Positions 1-9,194 of a DNA stretch of 40,450 bases are shown piece after piece. The stretch is from Nostoc sp. CHAB 5836 (lineage in GTDB: Bacteria; Cyanobacteriota; Cyanobacteriia; Cyanobacteriales; Nostocaceae). The stretch is taken from positions 1 through 40,450 of the forward strand of contig NZ_JAIVFV010000053.1 in assembly GCF_020829445.1 (NCBI RefSeq), written 5' to 3'. The notes under the pieces are model-generated. The model did no database searches and was not told the DNA's origin. It saw only the letters and a list, made by a program, of their open reading frames with translations. The position numbers and the translations under genes were made by a program. Each line of letters starts with the position of its first letter. The stretch's first letter is position 1.

Positions 1-2911
1 CTCCATACTTAACTATAATTATATTTTCTACTTTAATTTTTAATCTATTAATTAATTTTTCACTTACACCAAAATCATCAACAAAAAATAACCATTTTTC
101 TTTGGTGGATTCTGGTTTATAAGAGGTTGATTGAGTGAGTACAGAGCGTTTCCATGAAGGAACATAGAACCAGTCTGTAATATCTTGCTTATTATCTAAT
201 GTTGCTGGCTTATTCTTTAAAGAAGGTGATGGAGATTTCGCATCAATCCAGTATCTTTGTCGTTCAAAAGGATAGGTAGGTAAAGGTAGACGATGACGCT
301 GCTCGTGAGTATAAAATCCTGACCAATCTATATCGACACCAAAAAGCCACAACCGACCTAATGTCTGCAACAAAAAGCTCACATCTGATTGTTGCTTTTT
401 AATATGAGGTAAGGAAGTCAGTACACGTTGTTTAGCATTAATATCTAAATGCTGTGTAGCAAACGTGCTTAAAGTTCGTCCCGGCCCTACTTCTAGAAAA
501 ACACCTGCAAACTCCTCTAACAGTTGAGATATGCCATTGGAAAATTTCACAGTTTGTCTTAAATGTTGGCTCCAATAGTTAGGATTTGTGGCTTGTGCAT
601 CTGTAATCCAACTACCAGTCACATTAGAAATAAAGCTGATGCGTGGTGGATTCAGTTGAACTGTTTTTAGCAACTGCACAAACTCTTCTAATATTGGTGA
701 CATCATTTGTGAATGGAATGCATGAGATGTATGCAATAGACGACATTCAACATCTTCAGAGGATAATTGGTTTTGTAGGGTGGCGATCGCTTCTTTTGTT
801 CCAGAAACTACACATGAAGTTCGGGTATTAATCGCTGCGATTTCTAAGGAGTTCTTATACAACGTCTGTGCATCCAACAGCGATCGCACCTCTTTTTCTG
901 GTAGTGGAATTGCCAGCATACTCCCTGGAGGTAACTGTTGCATCAGTTGTCCCCTTTTTGCCACAATTGCTAAAACATCTTCAAGAGAAAATACACTTGC
1001 GATCGCAGCTGCGACATATTCCCCGATACTATGACCTATCATTGCTTCTGGGCGCACTCCCCATGACATCCACAACTGAGCCAGGGCGTACTCAATTACA
1101 AATAACGCTGGTTGGGTGAAGGCTGTTTGTTGTAGTTTTTGGTTAGCATCTTCAACTTCTTCTGGCTCTGGAAAGAGTAGATGGCGGATATCAAAACCGA
1201 GGTGAGGTTGCAAAATTTCGGCGCAAGTATCTATGTATCTGCGATATGTCGGTTCAACTTCGTATAGTTCCCGACTCATGTTTGCATATTGTGAGCCTTG
1301 TCCTGAAAACATGAAAATGACTGGCTGTTCTCTATGCTCTTGACATACAGTAAAAATCCGTTCCGACTCCTGTGTTTCTAAAACGCTTACAGCATCTTGA
1401 ACACTCTGGCACACTAATATTCGACGATGGTTAAAAGCTCTACGACCGACTTTTAAAGTATAAGCAACATTAGCTAAATTTATATCTGTATGTTGTTTTA
1501 AATACGCAGCCAAATTGGTAGTTGCAGTTTCTAAAGCTGTGCTAGTTTTGCCTGAGATTAACAACAATTGCCAAGGTCTAGACTGATCAAAATATTCAAT
1601 TTCAGGGGCTTCTTCCAGAATTACATGGGCATTAGTCCCACCAAAACCCAAGGAACTAATTCCTGCTCTTCGGGGAATATTGTTAGTTTTCCATTCGGTA
1701 AGTTTAGTATTAACGTAGAAGGGACTGTTTACAAAATCAATCTCCGGATTAGGAACTTCAAAATTGAGGCTAGGAGGGATTTTTTTAGATTTTAATGCTT
1801 GTACAGTTTTGATTAGACTTGCTATTCCAGCGGCTATATCTAAATGTCCAATATTTGGTTTTACTGAACCGATAGCGCAGAAGCCATTTCTTTGTGTAAA
1901 AGCACGAAAAGCCTTAGTGAGTGCAGCAATTTCCACTGGATCTCCAGCAGCTGTTCCAGTTCCATGAGTTTCTATATAAGAAATATCATCAGCATCTATT
2001 CCAGCATTTGCCAAAGCTTCTACAATAACTTCAGCCTGACCATTTACACTAGGTGCTGTATAGCTAACTTTCAAAGAACCGTCATTATTGATTGCTGAAC
2101 CTTTAATAACTGCATGAATATAATCTTTATCTGCAATAGCATCTTTTAATCGTTTTAAAACGACTATTCCAAGTCCACTGCCAAAAACAGTACCCTGTGC
2201 TTTAGCATCGAAGGCTCGACAATGACCATCAGGAGATAAAATTCCATCCTCCTCATAGAAATAACCTGATTTTTGGGGAACTATAATCGTAACTCCACCA
2301 GCTAAAGCAATATCACATTCTTCATCAAGTAGACTTTTGCAGGCTAAGTGTAAAGCAACTAATGAAGTAGAACAGTAAGTTTGAATTCCTACACTTGGGC
2401 CCTTTAAATTTAATTTATATGAGACATTTGTGGTCAAAAAATCTTTGTTAAAAGTATAGTTATTGGAAATATCTCTAGGATTAACGTTTTTATATATATT
2501 ATTAAAAAAGTAAGTGTTTGTGCTGACACCAGCATAAACCCCGATTAAACCCTCATAAGTTTCTGGGTCATATCCAGCATTTTCAAGAGCTTCCCAGGCA
2601 CATTCTATAAAAAGCCGATGTTGAGGGTCAATTAATTCAGCTTCTTTAGGAGTGTAACCAAAGAATCTCGCATCAAAATGTTCAATATCTGCTAATATCG
2701 GTGCTGCTTTCACATAATTGGGATCGTTTAAAAATTCATTTTCAATATCTGAATCTGGTAACTCATCATTGGAGAAAAATGAAATAGACTCAACTTCATT
2801 TTTGAGATTATGCCAAAACTCATCGATATTCTTGGCACCAGGGAAACGACCAGACATTCCTACTATTGCTATATCTGGTGCTGTTAGTTCTTGTACTATT
2901 TCGGTATTCAT
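1..2911 (-). CDS. Type I PKS module, KS-AT-(KR...), partial at left window edge
   Basis: Extends a carrier-bound acyl chain by one malonate unit. Reading from ATG at 2911, the frame stays open to the window edge (about 970 residues). KS: active Cys180 in the context TYCSTSL, with the two His motifs THGTGT and NIGHLD. AT: GHSIGE with nucleophile Ser628 and a HAFH motif, which is typical of malonyl-CoA specificity. The post-AT motif YPFERQRYW follows, then the start of the structural half of a KR; the catalytic KR, ACP and any later domains lie outside. No Shine-Dalgarno is evident before the ATG, but the KS begins within 12 residues, so this start is the sensible one. It is the closest paralogue in the window of the gene upstream (3074-7474), with stretches identical at DNA level. 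Function as a PKS extender is secure; the full domain set is unknown. Confidence 0.93.
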   Translation of the reverse strand, partial: MNTEIVQELTAPDIAIVGMSGRFPGAKNIDEFWHNLKNEVESISFFSNDELPDSDIENEFLNDPNYVKAAPILADIEHFDARFFGYTPKEAELIDPQHRLFIECAWEALENAGYDPETYEGLIGVYAGVSTNTYFFNNIYKNVNPRDISNNYTFNKDFLTTNVSYKLNLKGPSVGIQTYCSTSLVALHLACKSLLDEECDIALAGGVTIIVPQKSGYFYEEDGILSPDGHCRAFDAKAQGTVFGSGLGIVVLKRLKDAIADKDYIHAVIKGSAINNDGSLKVSYTAPSVNGQAEVIVEALANAGIDADDISYIETHGTGTAAGDPVEIAALTKAFRAFTQRNGFCAIGSVKPNIGHLDIAAGIASLIKTVQALKSKKIPPSLNFEVPNPEIDFVNSPFYVNTKLTEWKTNNIPRRAGISSLGFGGTNAHVILEEAPEIEYFDQSRPWQLLLISGKTSTALETATTNLAAYLKQHTDINLANVAYTLKVGRRAFNHRRILVCQSVQDAVSVLETQESERIFTVCQEHREQPVIFMFSGQGSQYANMSRELYEVEPTYRRYIDTCAEILQPHLGFDIRHLLFPEPEEVEDANQKLQQTAFTQPALFVIEYALAQLWMSWGVRPEAMIGHSIGEYVAAAIASVFSLEDVLAIVAKRGQLMQQLPPGSMLAIPLPEKEVRSLLDAQTLYKNSLEIAAINTRTSCVVSGTKEAIATLQNQLSSEDVECRLLHTSHAFHSQMMSPILEEFVQLLKTVQLNPPRISFISNVTGSWITDAQATNPNYWSQHLRQTVKFSNGISQLLEEFAGVFLEVGPGRTLSTFATQHLDINAKQRVLTSLPHIKKQQSDVSFLLQTLGRLWLFGVDIDWSGFYTHEQRHRLPLPTYPFERQRYWIDAKSPSPSLKNKPATLDNKQDITDWFYVPSWKRSVLTQSTSYKPESTKEKWLFFVDDFGVSEKLINRLKIKVENIIIVKYG

Positions 2912-2945
2912 AATTTGATTAACCAGATAAATTAAATTTGTGTTT

Positions 2946-3076
2946 TAAGTAAGTCGGCGCAATTAAAGCTAACTGGCTAAGGCTGTCATTTGTCATTTGT
3001 CCTTTGTCATTTACAAGGGTTTTAAGCTTATTTACGTTTTGTAACATATTTAAATTTTTTCGCGCCAACTTACTTA
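2946..3076. repeat. MITE-like element with 15-bp terminal inverted repeats
   Basis: The ends TAAGTAAGTCGGCGC (2946-2960) and GCGCCAACTTACTTA (3062-3076) are inverted repeats matching at 14 of 15 positions, enclosing a 131-bp segment with no coding capacity. A GTTT lies immediately outside each end (2942-2945 and 3077-3080) and could be a target duplication, though four bases is weak evidence. The right end contributes the TAA stop of the upstream PKS gene. A heptamer repeat lies inside. Whether it is a known cyanobacterial MITE family needs a genome search. Confidence 0.5.
2985..3012. repeat. Heptamer tandem repeat (STRR type), GTCATTT x4
   Basis: Four head-to-tail heptamers: GTCATTT at 2985, 2992 and 3006, and GTCCTTT at 2999. 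Short tandemly repeated heptamers of this kind are a hallmark of heterocystous cyanobacterial genomes. It lies between two PKS genes, inside the candidate MITE at 2946-3076. Confidence 0.8.
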
Positions 3077-6000
3077 GTTTATTTGCATTTTCATCTGTCT
3101 TCTTCTTTGTCCTCGACTTAACCTTTGCTCAAAAGTATTTTCATGAGGTTCTTCAGGAGTAAAAATATTTGCCATAGAGCTTATATTTGGGCATTCATAT
3201 AGCTTGGCAATAGAAAGATTGGAATCAAATGCTTTATTTAAGATCATAATAATTTGAATACCTATGAGGGAATCACCACCTAGTTCAAAGAAGTTATCAT
3301 AAATTCCTATCCTCTCAATTCCAATAACTTCTTGCCAGATATCAACTAGTTTTTGCTCATTTTTATTTCGCGGAGCAACATAATCATTATTTAGTTCAGG
3401 ACGGGGATATTTTAATTTTGATGAATTGACAGTTTCTAAAAATTCTATGCTTGGTGTCTTGTTTTTAGAATTGTACTGTTGGAGTACATCCAATAAATTA
3501 GAGGTAGATATGACAACTTGAGGTATTGTGTTTTCCAAAACACGGATAAACACATCTACACCTTCATTAGGTAATATACCTATTTTAATATTTTCTAGTC
3601 GCAATTCTTGGAGTCGCTGCGGTAATTTTGTGTTTACTGCCATCCCAACTTCTTGCCAAGTATCCCAGTTAATGCTGGTGGTAAATCTGCCCTGTTTTGC
3701 AGCATTACTATGAGCAAAAGCATCAAGAAAAGCATTGGCTGCACAATAGTCTACCTGTCCAAATTCCGCGACAATTGAGCTATTTGAGGATACTAAAATA
3801 AAGAAATCTAACTCAATATCTTTGACAATTGTATCAATAACTATTGTCCCCTTTACCTTCGGAGTCAGAATACTTTCTGCTTCTTCTGGAGTTTTTCGTT
3901 GTATTACACCGCCTCCAGGAACTCCAGCAGCGTGGATCACACCATTTAGTTGACCAAATTTTTGTTGAGCTTGAGCGATCGCACTTTGCATTTGTTCTAT
4001 ATTACTGACATCAGCTGCGATCGCTAAAACTTCTGCACCCAAGTCTTCAAGTTCTTGAACTTTGCGAATCTTACAGCTAGTACTATCAGTCTCATCGTGA
4101 GTAGACAGCCATTGAGACCACTCAGCTTTTTTAGGTAAAGCAGAACGTCCTATTAACAGTAGTTTTGCTTGTACAGTTCGAGCTAAGTATTCTGCCAAAA
4201 CAAGTCCGATACCTCCGAGTCCACCCGTAATTAAATACACTCCTCTTTCTTGCAGTCGAGGCTTTTTAATTTTAGTTTTATCAAAACGTACTGGCTCAAA
4301 ACTCTGCACCCAACGATTCAAACCTCGATAAGCAATTAATTGTTCCGAATTATCAAGCGTCAGTTCGGCCAGTAATTTTTCTATAAGTTTCTCTTCTTGC
4401 AAACTGCCGTTAGCAGGAAGGATAACATCAATATTACGACAGTTAATATTTGCATATTCTTGAGTAATAACTTTAATTGGGCCAATTAAAGTAGCTTTCT
4501 CTGGACAAAGCGCTTCAGTTCCCGTCACTGGCTGTAGGTTGTTAGAAATAACTATGATTTTAAAATTATCACTAGTTTCTCGTCTTCCCAAAGCTTGGGC
4601 AATAAATAATAAACTATAAAATCCCTTGATTTGGGCTTGTTCTAGTTCTGCAATTTCTAATTCATGGTCACTGATCTTTGTAACATTCCATAGATGAATT
4701 ATCGTTTTTGGCAACTTTTTTTGTCTGAGCAATTCTTGGAATAAAACATCGTAATTTTGATAACTTTCTGGATTGATAGTATATTCAGACTCGCCTATTT
4801 TGGTAAATTTGTCAGCAATTTTTACAGTAATTACATTCTGGTTTTGTTTTTTTAGTTGTTTTACCAACTTAATACCCAAGCCGCACTCATCAATAAATAC
4901 CAAAGTGCAAGATTTTTCAGTTAATAATTCTTGGCTATCATGTTCGACTGGAGGTAAAGAAGGCTTCCAAAAAGGAATATAAAACCAGTCGGCTATATCA
5001 GGTTTTTTAGTTAGTGATACTATATGAGCATCATCTTTCTCCTGCTTTTTCGCCTCAATCCAGTATCTTTGTCGTTCAAAGGGATAGGTAGGTAAAGGTA
5101 GACGATGACGCTGTTCTTCGGTATAAAAACCTAACCAATCTATATCAACACCAAAAAGCCATAACTGCCCTAATGTCTGCAACAAAAAGCTCACATCCGA
5201 TTGTTGTTCTTGAAGATGGGGTAAGGAAGTCAGTACATATTGTTTAGCATTGACATCTAAATGTTGTTTGGTTAACGTACTTAAATTTTGTCCCGGCCCC
5301 ACCTCCAGAAAAACGCCTTCAAACTGCTCTAACAATTGAGAAATACTATCAGAAAACTTCACAGTTTGTTGTAAATTTTGGCTCCAATAGTTAGGATTTG
5401 TGGCTTGTGCATCTGTAATCCAACTACCGGTCTGATTGGAAATAAAGCGAATACCTGGTGGATTGAGTTGAACTTTTTTGAGCGATCGCAGTTGTCCCTT
5501 ATTTGCTACGATGAATACGGCATCTTCAAGGGAAAACACACCTGCGATCGCAGCTGCGACATATTCCCCGATACCATCGCCAATCATTGCCTCTGGGCGC
5601 ACTCCCCATGACATCAATAACTTAGCCAGAGCATACTCAATCACAAATAACGCTGGTTGAGTCAGAGCGATTTGTTGTGGTTGTTGGTTAGCCGCTTCAA
5701 TTTCTTCTGATGGAAACAGGAAACCACGGATATCAAGACCAAGGTGAGGTTGCAAAATTTTGACGCAAGTATCTATATGTCTGCGATATATTGGTTCAAC
5801 TTTATATAGTTCCCGACCCATGTTTGCATATTGTGACCCTTGTCCTGAAAACATGAAAATGACAGGGCAATGACTTGGTTTCCAGTGGTAGCTAAAAACA
5901 CGTTCTGAGTCTTCATTTTTAAGTAATTTGACTGCCTCATTCACGTCTTGGCAAACTACCAGCCGCCGATGGTCAAAAGCTCGACGCCCTACTTGTAGAG

Positions 6001-7474
6001 TGTAAGCAACATCAGGCAGGTTGATATTGGGATGTTGCTGGAGGTAAGTAGCTAAATTTGTAGTTGCACTTTCTAAGGCTGTGCTAGTTTTTGCTGAGAG
6101 TAATAGTAATTGCCAAGGGCGAGAAGCATTGGATGTTTCAATTACTGGAGCTTCTTCTAAGATTACATGGGCATTAGTCCCGCCAACCCCAAAAGAACTA
6201 ACACCTGCTCTGCGAGGTAAGTTGTTAGTTTTCCACGCTGATAATTTGGTGTTGACGTAGAAGGGACTATTGGCAAAGTCTATTTCCGGGTTGGGTTTTT
6301 CAAAGTGTAAACTAGGGGGTATTTGTTTATGTTTTAATGCGAGGACTGTTTTAATTAAACCTGTTACACCGGCTGCTGTATCCAGATGTCCAATATTGCT
6401 TTTTACTGAACCAATAGCGCAGAAGCTTTTTTTATTTGTGCTAGCACGAAAAGCTTGTGTAAGAGCCTTGATTTCAATCGGATCTCCCAAGGGAGTTGCA
6501 GTTCCGTGAGCTTCAATATAAGAAATACTATCGGGTTCTACATCAGCTAAAGCAAGTGCTTCTAGAATTACTTCTCTTTGACCATTAACACTAGGAGCTG
6601 TATAACCAACTTTTAAAGAACCGTCATTATTGATAGCTGAACCTTTAATTACAGCATGAATAAAGTCTCCATCAGCAACAGCATCAGCCAACCGTTTCAA
6701 CACAACAATTCCTAAACCATCGCCAAATATTGTTCCTTTCGCGTTGGCATCAAAAGTCCGACAGTGCCCGTCAGGCGAACAAAGAACCCCCTCTTGATAT
6801 TGATAACCAGATTTTTGGGGTAGCTTGGCTATGGAAACACCACCAGCTAAAGCTATATCACTTTCTCCATATAGCAAACTTTGACAAGCTAAATGTACAG
6901 CTATTAATGATGTAGAGCAATTATTTTGAACATTTATACTTGGGCCAGTAAGATTTAACTTGTAAGAAGTTTGCGTGCTTAAGTTATCTTTTTCATTACC
7001 AATAAAAATATTTAAAGCATCTACCGACTCCATTAAGTCTTGGTTTGAATATAAATTTGTAAATAAATAGTTACTATTAGTTACACCAGCATAAACCCCA
7101 ATTTTACCTTGATATGATTCAGAATCATAACCCGCAGATTCTAAAGCTTCCCAGGCAGATTCTAAAAATATCCGATGTTGTGGATCTGTGATTTCAGCCT
7201 CTCTAGGAGTATATCCAAAAAATGCAGCATCAAATAACTCGATACCTTCCACTATGCTGCTGGCTTTAACATAATTTGGGTCATTGAGCAAAGTTGGCTC
7301 GATACCCGAAGCTAGCAGTTCTTCATCTGTAAAATGAGAAATTGACTCCACTCCATCTCGCAAATTTTCCCAAAATTTATCAACATTGTTTGCGCCTGGA
7401 AAGCGTCCATTTATACCAATGATGGCTATCTCATCGTTATCATCAAAGTTATTAAATTCCTGAGAATTATTCAT
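3074..7474 (-). CDS. Type I PKS module KS-(degenerate AT)-KR-ACP
   Basis: A 1466-residue single-module PKS. KS about 14-440: Cys186 in the unusual context NNCSTSL, His323 (EAHGTAT), His363 (NIGHLD). AT about 537-735 is broken: the nucleophile motif GHSxGE reads GDGIGE (Asp633, Gly634), and about 90 residues containing the HAFH motif are missing near residue 664. KR about 1075-1260 looks active: GGLGGIG at 1084 and Tyr1243 in YCAAN. ACP: GGDSL with Ser1402. The protein ends in a basic tail (RGQRRRQMK), like other proteins here that precede a KS. It starts 34 bp after the decarboxylase stop, and its own stop lies in an inverted-repeat end. It can probably condense and reduce, but it cannot load its own malonate; a neighbouring AT would have to serve it in trans, or the module is skipped. 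Confidence 0.95.
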   Translation of the reverse strand: MNNSQEFNNFDDNDEIAIIGINGRFPGANNVDKFWENLRDGVESISHFTDEELLASGIEPTLLNDPNYVKASSIVEGIELFDAAFFGYTPREAEITDPQHRIFLESAWEALESAGYDSESYQGKIGVYAGVTNSNYLFTNLYSNQDLMESVDALNIFIGNEKDNLSTQTSYKLNLTGPSINVQNNCSTSLIAVHLACQSLLYGESDIALAGGVSIAKLPQKSGYQYQEGVLCSPDGHCRTFDANAKGTIFGDGLGIVVLKRLADAVADGDFIHAVIKGSAINNDGSLKVGYTAPSVNGQREVILEALALADVEPDSISYIEAHGTATPLGDPIEIKALTQAFRASTNKKSFCAIGSVKSNIGHLDTAAGVTGLIKTVLALKHKQIPPSLHFEKPNPEIDFANSPFYVNTKLSAWKTNNLPRRAGVSSFGVGGTNAHVILEEAPVIETSNASRPWQLLLLSAKTSTALESATTNLATYLQQHPNINLPDVAYTLQVGRRAFDHRRLVVCQDVNEAVKLLKNEDSERVFSYHWKPSHCPVIFMFSGQGSQYANMGRELYKVEPIYRRHIDTCVKILQPHLGLDIRGFLFPSEEIEAANQQPQQIALTQPALFVIEYALAKLLMSWGVRPEAMIGDGIGEYVAAAIAGVFSLEDAVFIVANKGQLRSLKKVQLNPPGIRFISNQTGSWITDAQATNPNYWSQNLQQTVKFSDSISQLLEQFEGVFLEVGPGQNLSTLTKQHLDVNAKQYVLTSLPHLQEQQSDVSFLLQTLGQLWLFGVDIDWLGFYTEEQRHRLPLPTYPFERQRYWIEAKKQEKDDAHIVSLTKKPDIADWFYIPFWKPSLPPVEHDSQELLTEKSCTLVFIDECGLGIKLVKQLKKQNQNVITVKIADKFTKIGESEYTINPESYQNYDVLFQELLRQKKLPKTIIHLWNVTKISDHELEIAELEQAQIKGFYSLLFIAQALGRRETSDNFKIIVISNNLQPVTGTEALCPEKATLIGPIKVITQEYANINCRNIDVILPANGSLQEEKLIEKLLAELTLDNSEQLIAYRGLNRWVQSFEPVRFDKTKIKKPRLQERGVYLITGGLGGIGLVLAEYLARTVQAKLLLIGRSALPKKAEWSQWLSTHDETDSTSCKIRKVQELEDLGAEVLAIAADVSNIEQMQSAIAQAQQKFGQLNGVIHAAGVPGGGVIQRKTPEEAESILTPKVKGTIVIDTIVKDIELDFFILVSSNSSIVAEFGQVDYCAANAFLDAFAHSNAAKQGRFTTSINWDTWQEVGMAVNTKLPQRLQELRLENIKIGILPNEGVDVFIRVLENTIPQVVISTSNLLDVLQQYNSKNKTPSIEFLETVNSSKLKYPRPELNNDYVAPRNKNEQKLVDIWQEVIGIERIGIYDNFFELGGDSLIGIQIIMILNKAFDSNLSIAKLYECPNISSMANIFTPEEPHENTFEQRLSRGQRRRQMKMQIN
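5270..5866 (-). other. Inactivated and internally deleted acyltransferase domain
   Basis: This domain aligns closely with the AT encoded at about 550-1310. The motif there is G-H-S-I-G-E; here codons 5576-5578 and 5573-5575 read GAT and GGT, giving Asp and Gly in place of the catalytic-site His and the Ser nucleophile. The region from RGQLMQQLPPG through HAFHS to the following helix is absent, and the frame is kept. A HIP1 octamer sits at the junction (5482-5489). Both catalytic residues of an AT (Ser, and the His of HAFH) are therefore gone. Confidence 0.92.
5482..5489. repeat. HIP1 octamer (GCGATCGC) at the AT deletion junction
   Basis: GCGATCGC lies where the broken AT jumps from its first third to its last third. 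The intact paralogue carries HIP1 octamers inside the corresponding missing part (for example 783-790). HIP1 is the highly iterated palindrome of many cyanobacteria. A role for it in the deletion is inferred from position only. Confidence 0.7.
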
Positions 7475-7508
7475 TGTGAAAATACCTAATTAAATTGATT
7501 TACAGCAA

Positions 7509-9188
7509 CTATGCTAGGCTCGGAGTCGCTTCTAAGGAATCTGATATTAATAAATCTAAAGCAATCTGAATTTGATCGTTTAGTACTGCATCAATATCAT
7601 CTTTAGTTGTGAGTGGATTGGCGATTACCGCACGCAGTGCAGTAACAGAAATTTCTTTTTCTAAACAGCTAATTGTTTTTGTTGTCCGCGAGATAAAAGT
7701 ACGACCAGCTTGACGTTGACTTTTTTGTAGGCGCTCATTAAATCTATTAATTTGTTGATTATCAGTTTCTGTTAATTGCTTTTTAACTGCAAGCTCTCTG
7801 AAAGATTCTGGGATATAACGGTAAAGAAGAAGATTTATATCCGGTTGGGATAGTAACTCAAATTCAGGCATAGTAGTAATCTGAGCAGCCATATATTGTG
7901 TCTTCTCAATACCTGTATCAATTAAAAATTCATAACCTTTAAGTCCTATCAGGTGTAGCCCAGCATGTAAAAATAATGCCATACCAGCTCGAGAACCTTC
8001 TAAAGCGCGTTTTCCCAAATCGAATGAACCCTTACGCATAGTGTAGCTAGCATTTTTTTCAATCGATGAAGCTAAGTATGGTTCGCGCATAAATACCATA
8101 CCAATACCCATAGGTAAATACAGCTGTTTATGTCCATCAATTGTGACTGAATCAGCGCGTTCAATACCAACAAGTTTATCTCGATGTTGTTCAGAAAATA
8201 TGAGTGGGCCACCCCAAGCTGCATCTACATGAAAATGAACATTTGCCGCTTGGGCAATATCTGCAATGTCTAAAAGTGAATCTATGTTACCGGAATCTGT
8301 AGTACCAGCAACGCCCACGATCGCAATAATATGCAAATTTTTTGACTGACAATCGGCAACAGCCTGATGTAAAGCTGGTAAGTCTATTTGATTATTACCA
8401 TTAGTAGGAATTTTTATCAACCCATCTGTACCTATACCTAATAAATCTGCGGCTTTATCAAAGGAATAATGCATCAATTCAGAGCCAATAATCACGGCTC
8501 CTTGATAACCGTAGTAATCTAAAGCTGCTGCTAAACCTTCCTTTTCTACACCTGCAAAACTATTTTTTGCACCCAAAGACTTATTACGGGCGCACCATAG
8601 GGCGATGATGTTTGCGGCCGTACCACCAGAAACCAATATACCTAAAGTGCTTTGGCTATTTTGGATATGTTCGGTATAAAATTCATCAGAAAAGTTATAA
8701 ATCAATCTATGCATCATTGCCAAAGCCTGACGTTCATAAGGGCTAAAAGCTTTGGCTGTTTCTATTTTGACAACATTTTGGTTCATTGCTGTCATCAATT
8801 TTGCGATCGGTCGCACAAAACAGGGAAGTGCAGAGGTCATGTGACCTATAAATCGTGGTGAAGATGTATGTATTGAATGATTAATAACATTATTTGCTAA
8901 ATAATCAAGGTAGTTATCAAAATTAGCAGGATTAATAGGAACTTGACTATCAGAAAACGTTTCTACTAATGCATTAAAATCAATATCCGAATTAGTGTTA
9001 ATTGCACTTAAGAAATCATCAACTAAAGTGTCAGTTTGAACACCCATCTTAGCTTCTATAGATATTAAACTTTTAGATGGTGCAAATAACTGCATTACTT
9101 CCTCAGCGACTGCATACTGTAGTGTTAGCTCATTCTCAAGAAAGAAATTTTGCTGAGTTTTTTCTTGTCTCTGCTGACTCAATGCCAT
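7509..9188 (-). CDS. Group II PLP-dependent decarboxylase, PanP/DABA-decarboxylase-like
   Basis: A 559-residue enzyme of the glutamate/aspartate/diaminobutyrate decarboxylase fold. Visible motifs: HTSSPRFIGHMTSALP near residue 107, VSGGTAAN at 186 (phosphate binding), HVDAAWGG with Asp322 that would pair with the PLP nitrogen, and TIDGHKQL with Lys354 for the internal aldimine. The HMTSALP region and the start recall the aspartate 1-decarboxylase PanP of vibrios, which would give beta-alanine. With an EctB enzyme in the same cluster, the alternative is L-2,4-diaminobutyrate to 1,3-diaminopropane. Sequence alone does not settle the substrate. A GGAG six bases before the ATG (9195-9198) supports this start. 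It sits between two PKS modules, 34 bp before the next gene, so it is presumably co-expressed and supplies or trims a building block. Confidence 0.88.
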   Translation of the reverse strand: MALSQQRQEKTQQNFFLENELTLQYAVAEEVMQLFAPSKSLISIEAKMGVQTDTLVDDFLSAINTNSDIDFNALVETFSDSQVPINPANFDNYLDYLANNVINHSIHTSSPRFIGHMTSALPCFVRPIAKLMTAMNQNVVKIETAKAFSPYERQALAMMHRLIYNFSDEFYTEHIQNSQSTLGILVSGGTAANIIALWCARNKSLGAKNSFAGVEKEGLAAALDYYGYQGAVIIGSELMHYSFDKAADLLGIGTDGLIKIPTNGNNQIDLPALHQAVADCQSKNLHIIAIVGVAGTTDSGNIDSLLDIADIAQAANVHFHVDAAWGGPLIFSEQHRDKLVGIERADSVTIDGHKQLYLPMGIGMVFMREPYLASSIEKNASYTMRKGSFDLGKRALEGSRAGMALFLHAGLHLIGLKGYEFLIDTGIEKTQYMAAQITTMPEFELLSQPDINLLLYRYIPESFRELAVKKQLTETDNQQINRFNERLQKSQRQAGRTFISRTTKTISCLEKEISVTALRAVIANPLTTKDDIDAVLNDQIQIALDLLISDSLEATPSLA

Positions 9189-9194
9189 TTTATA

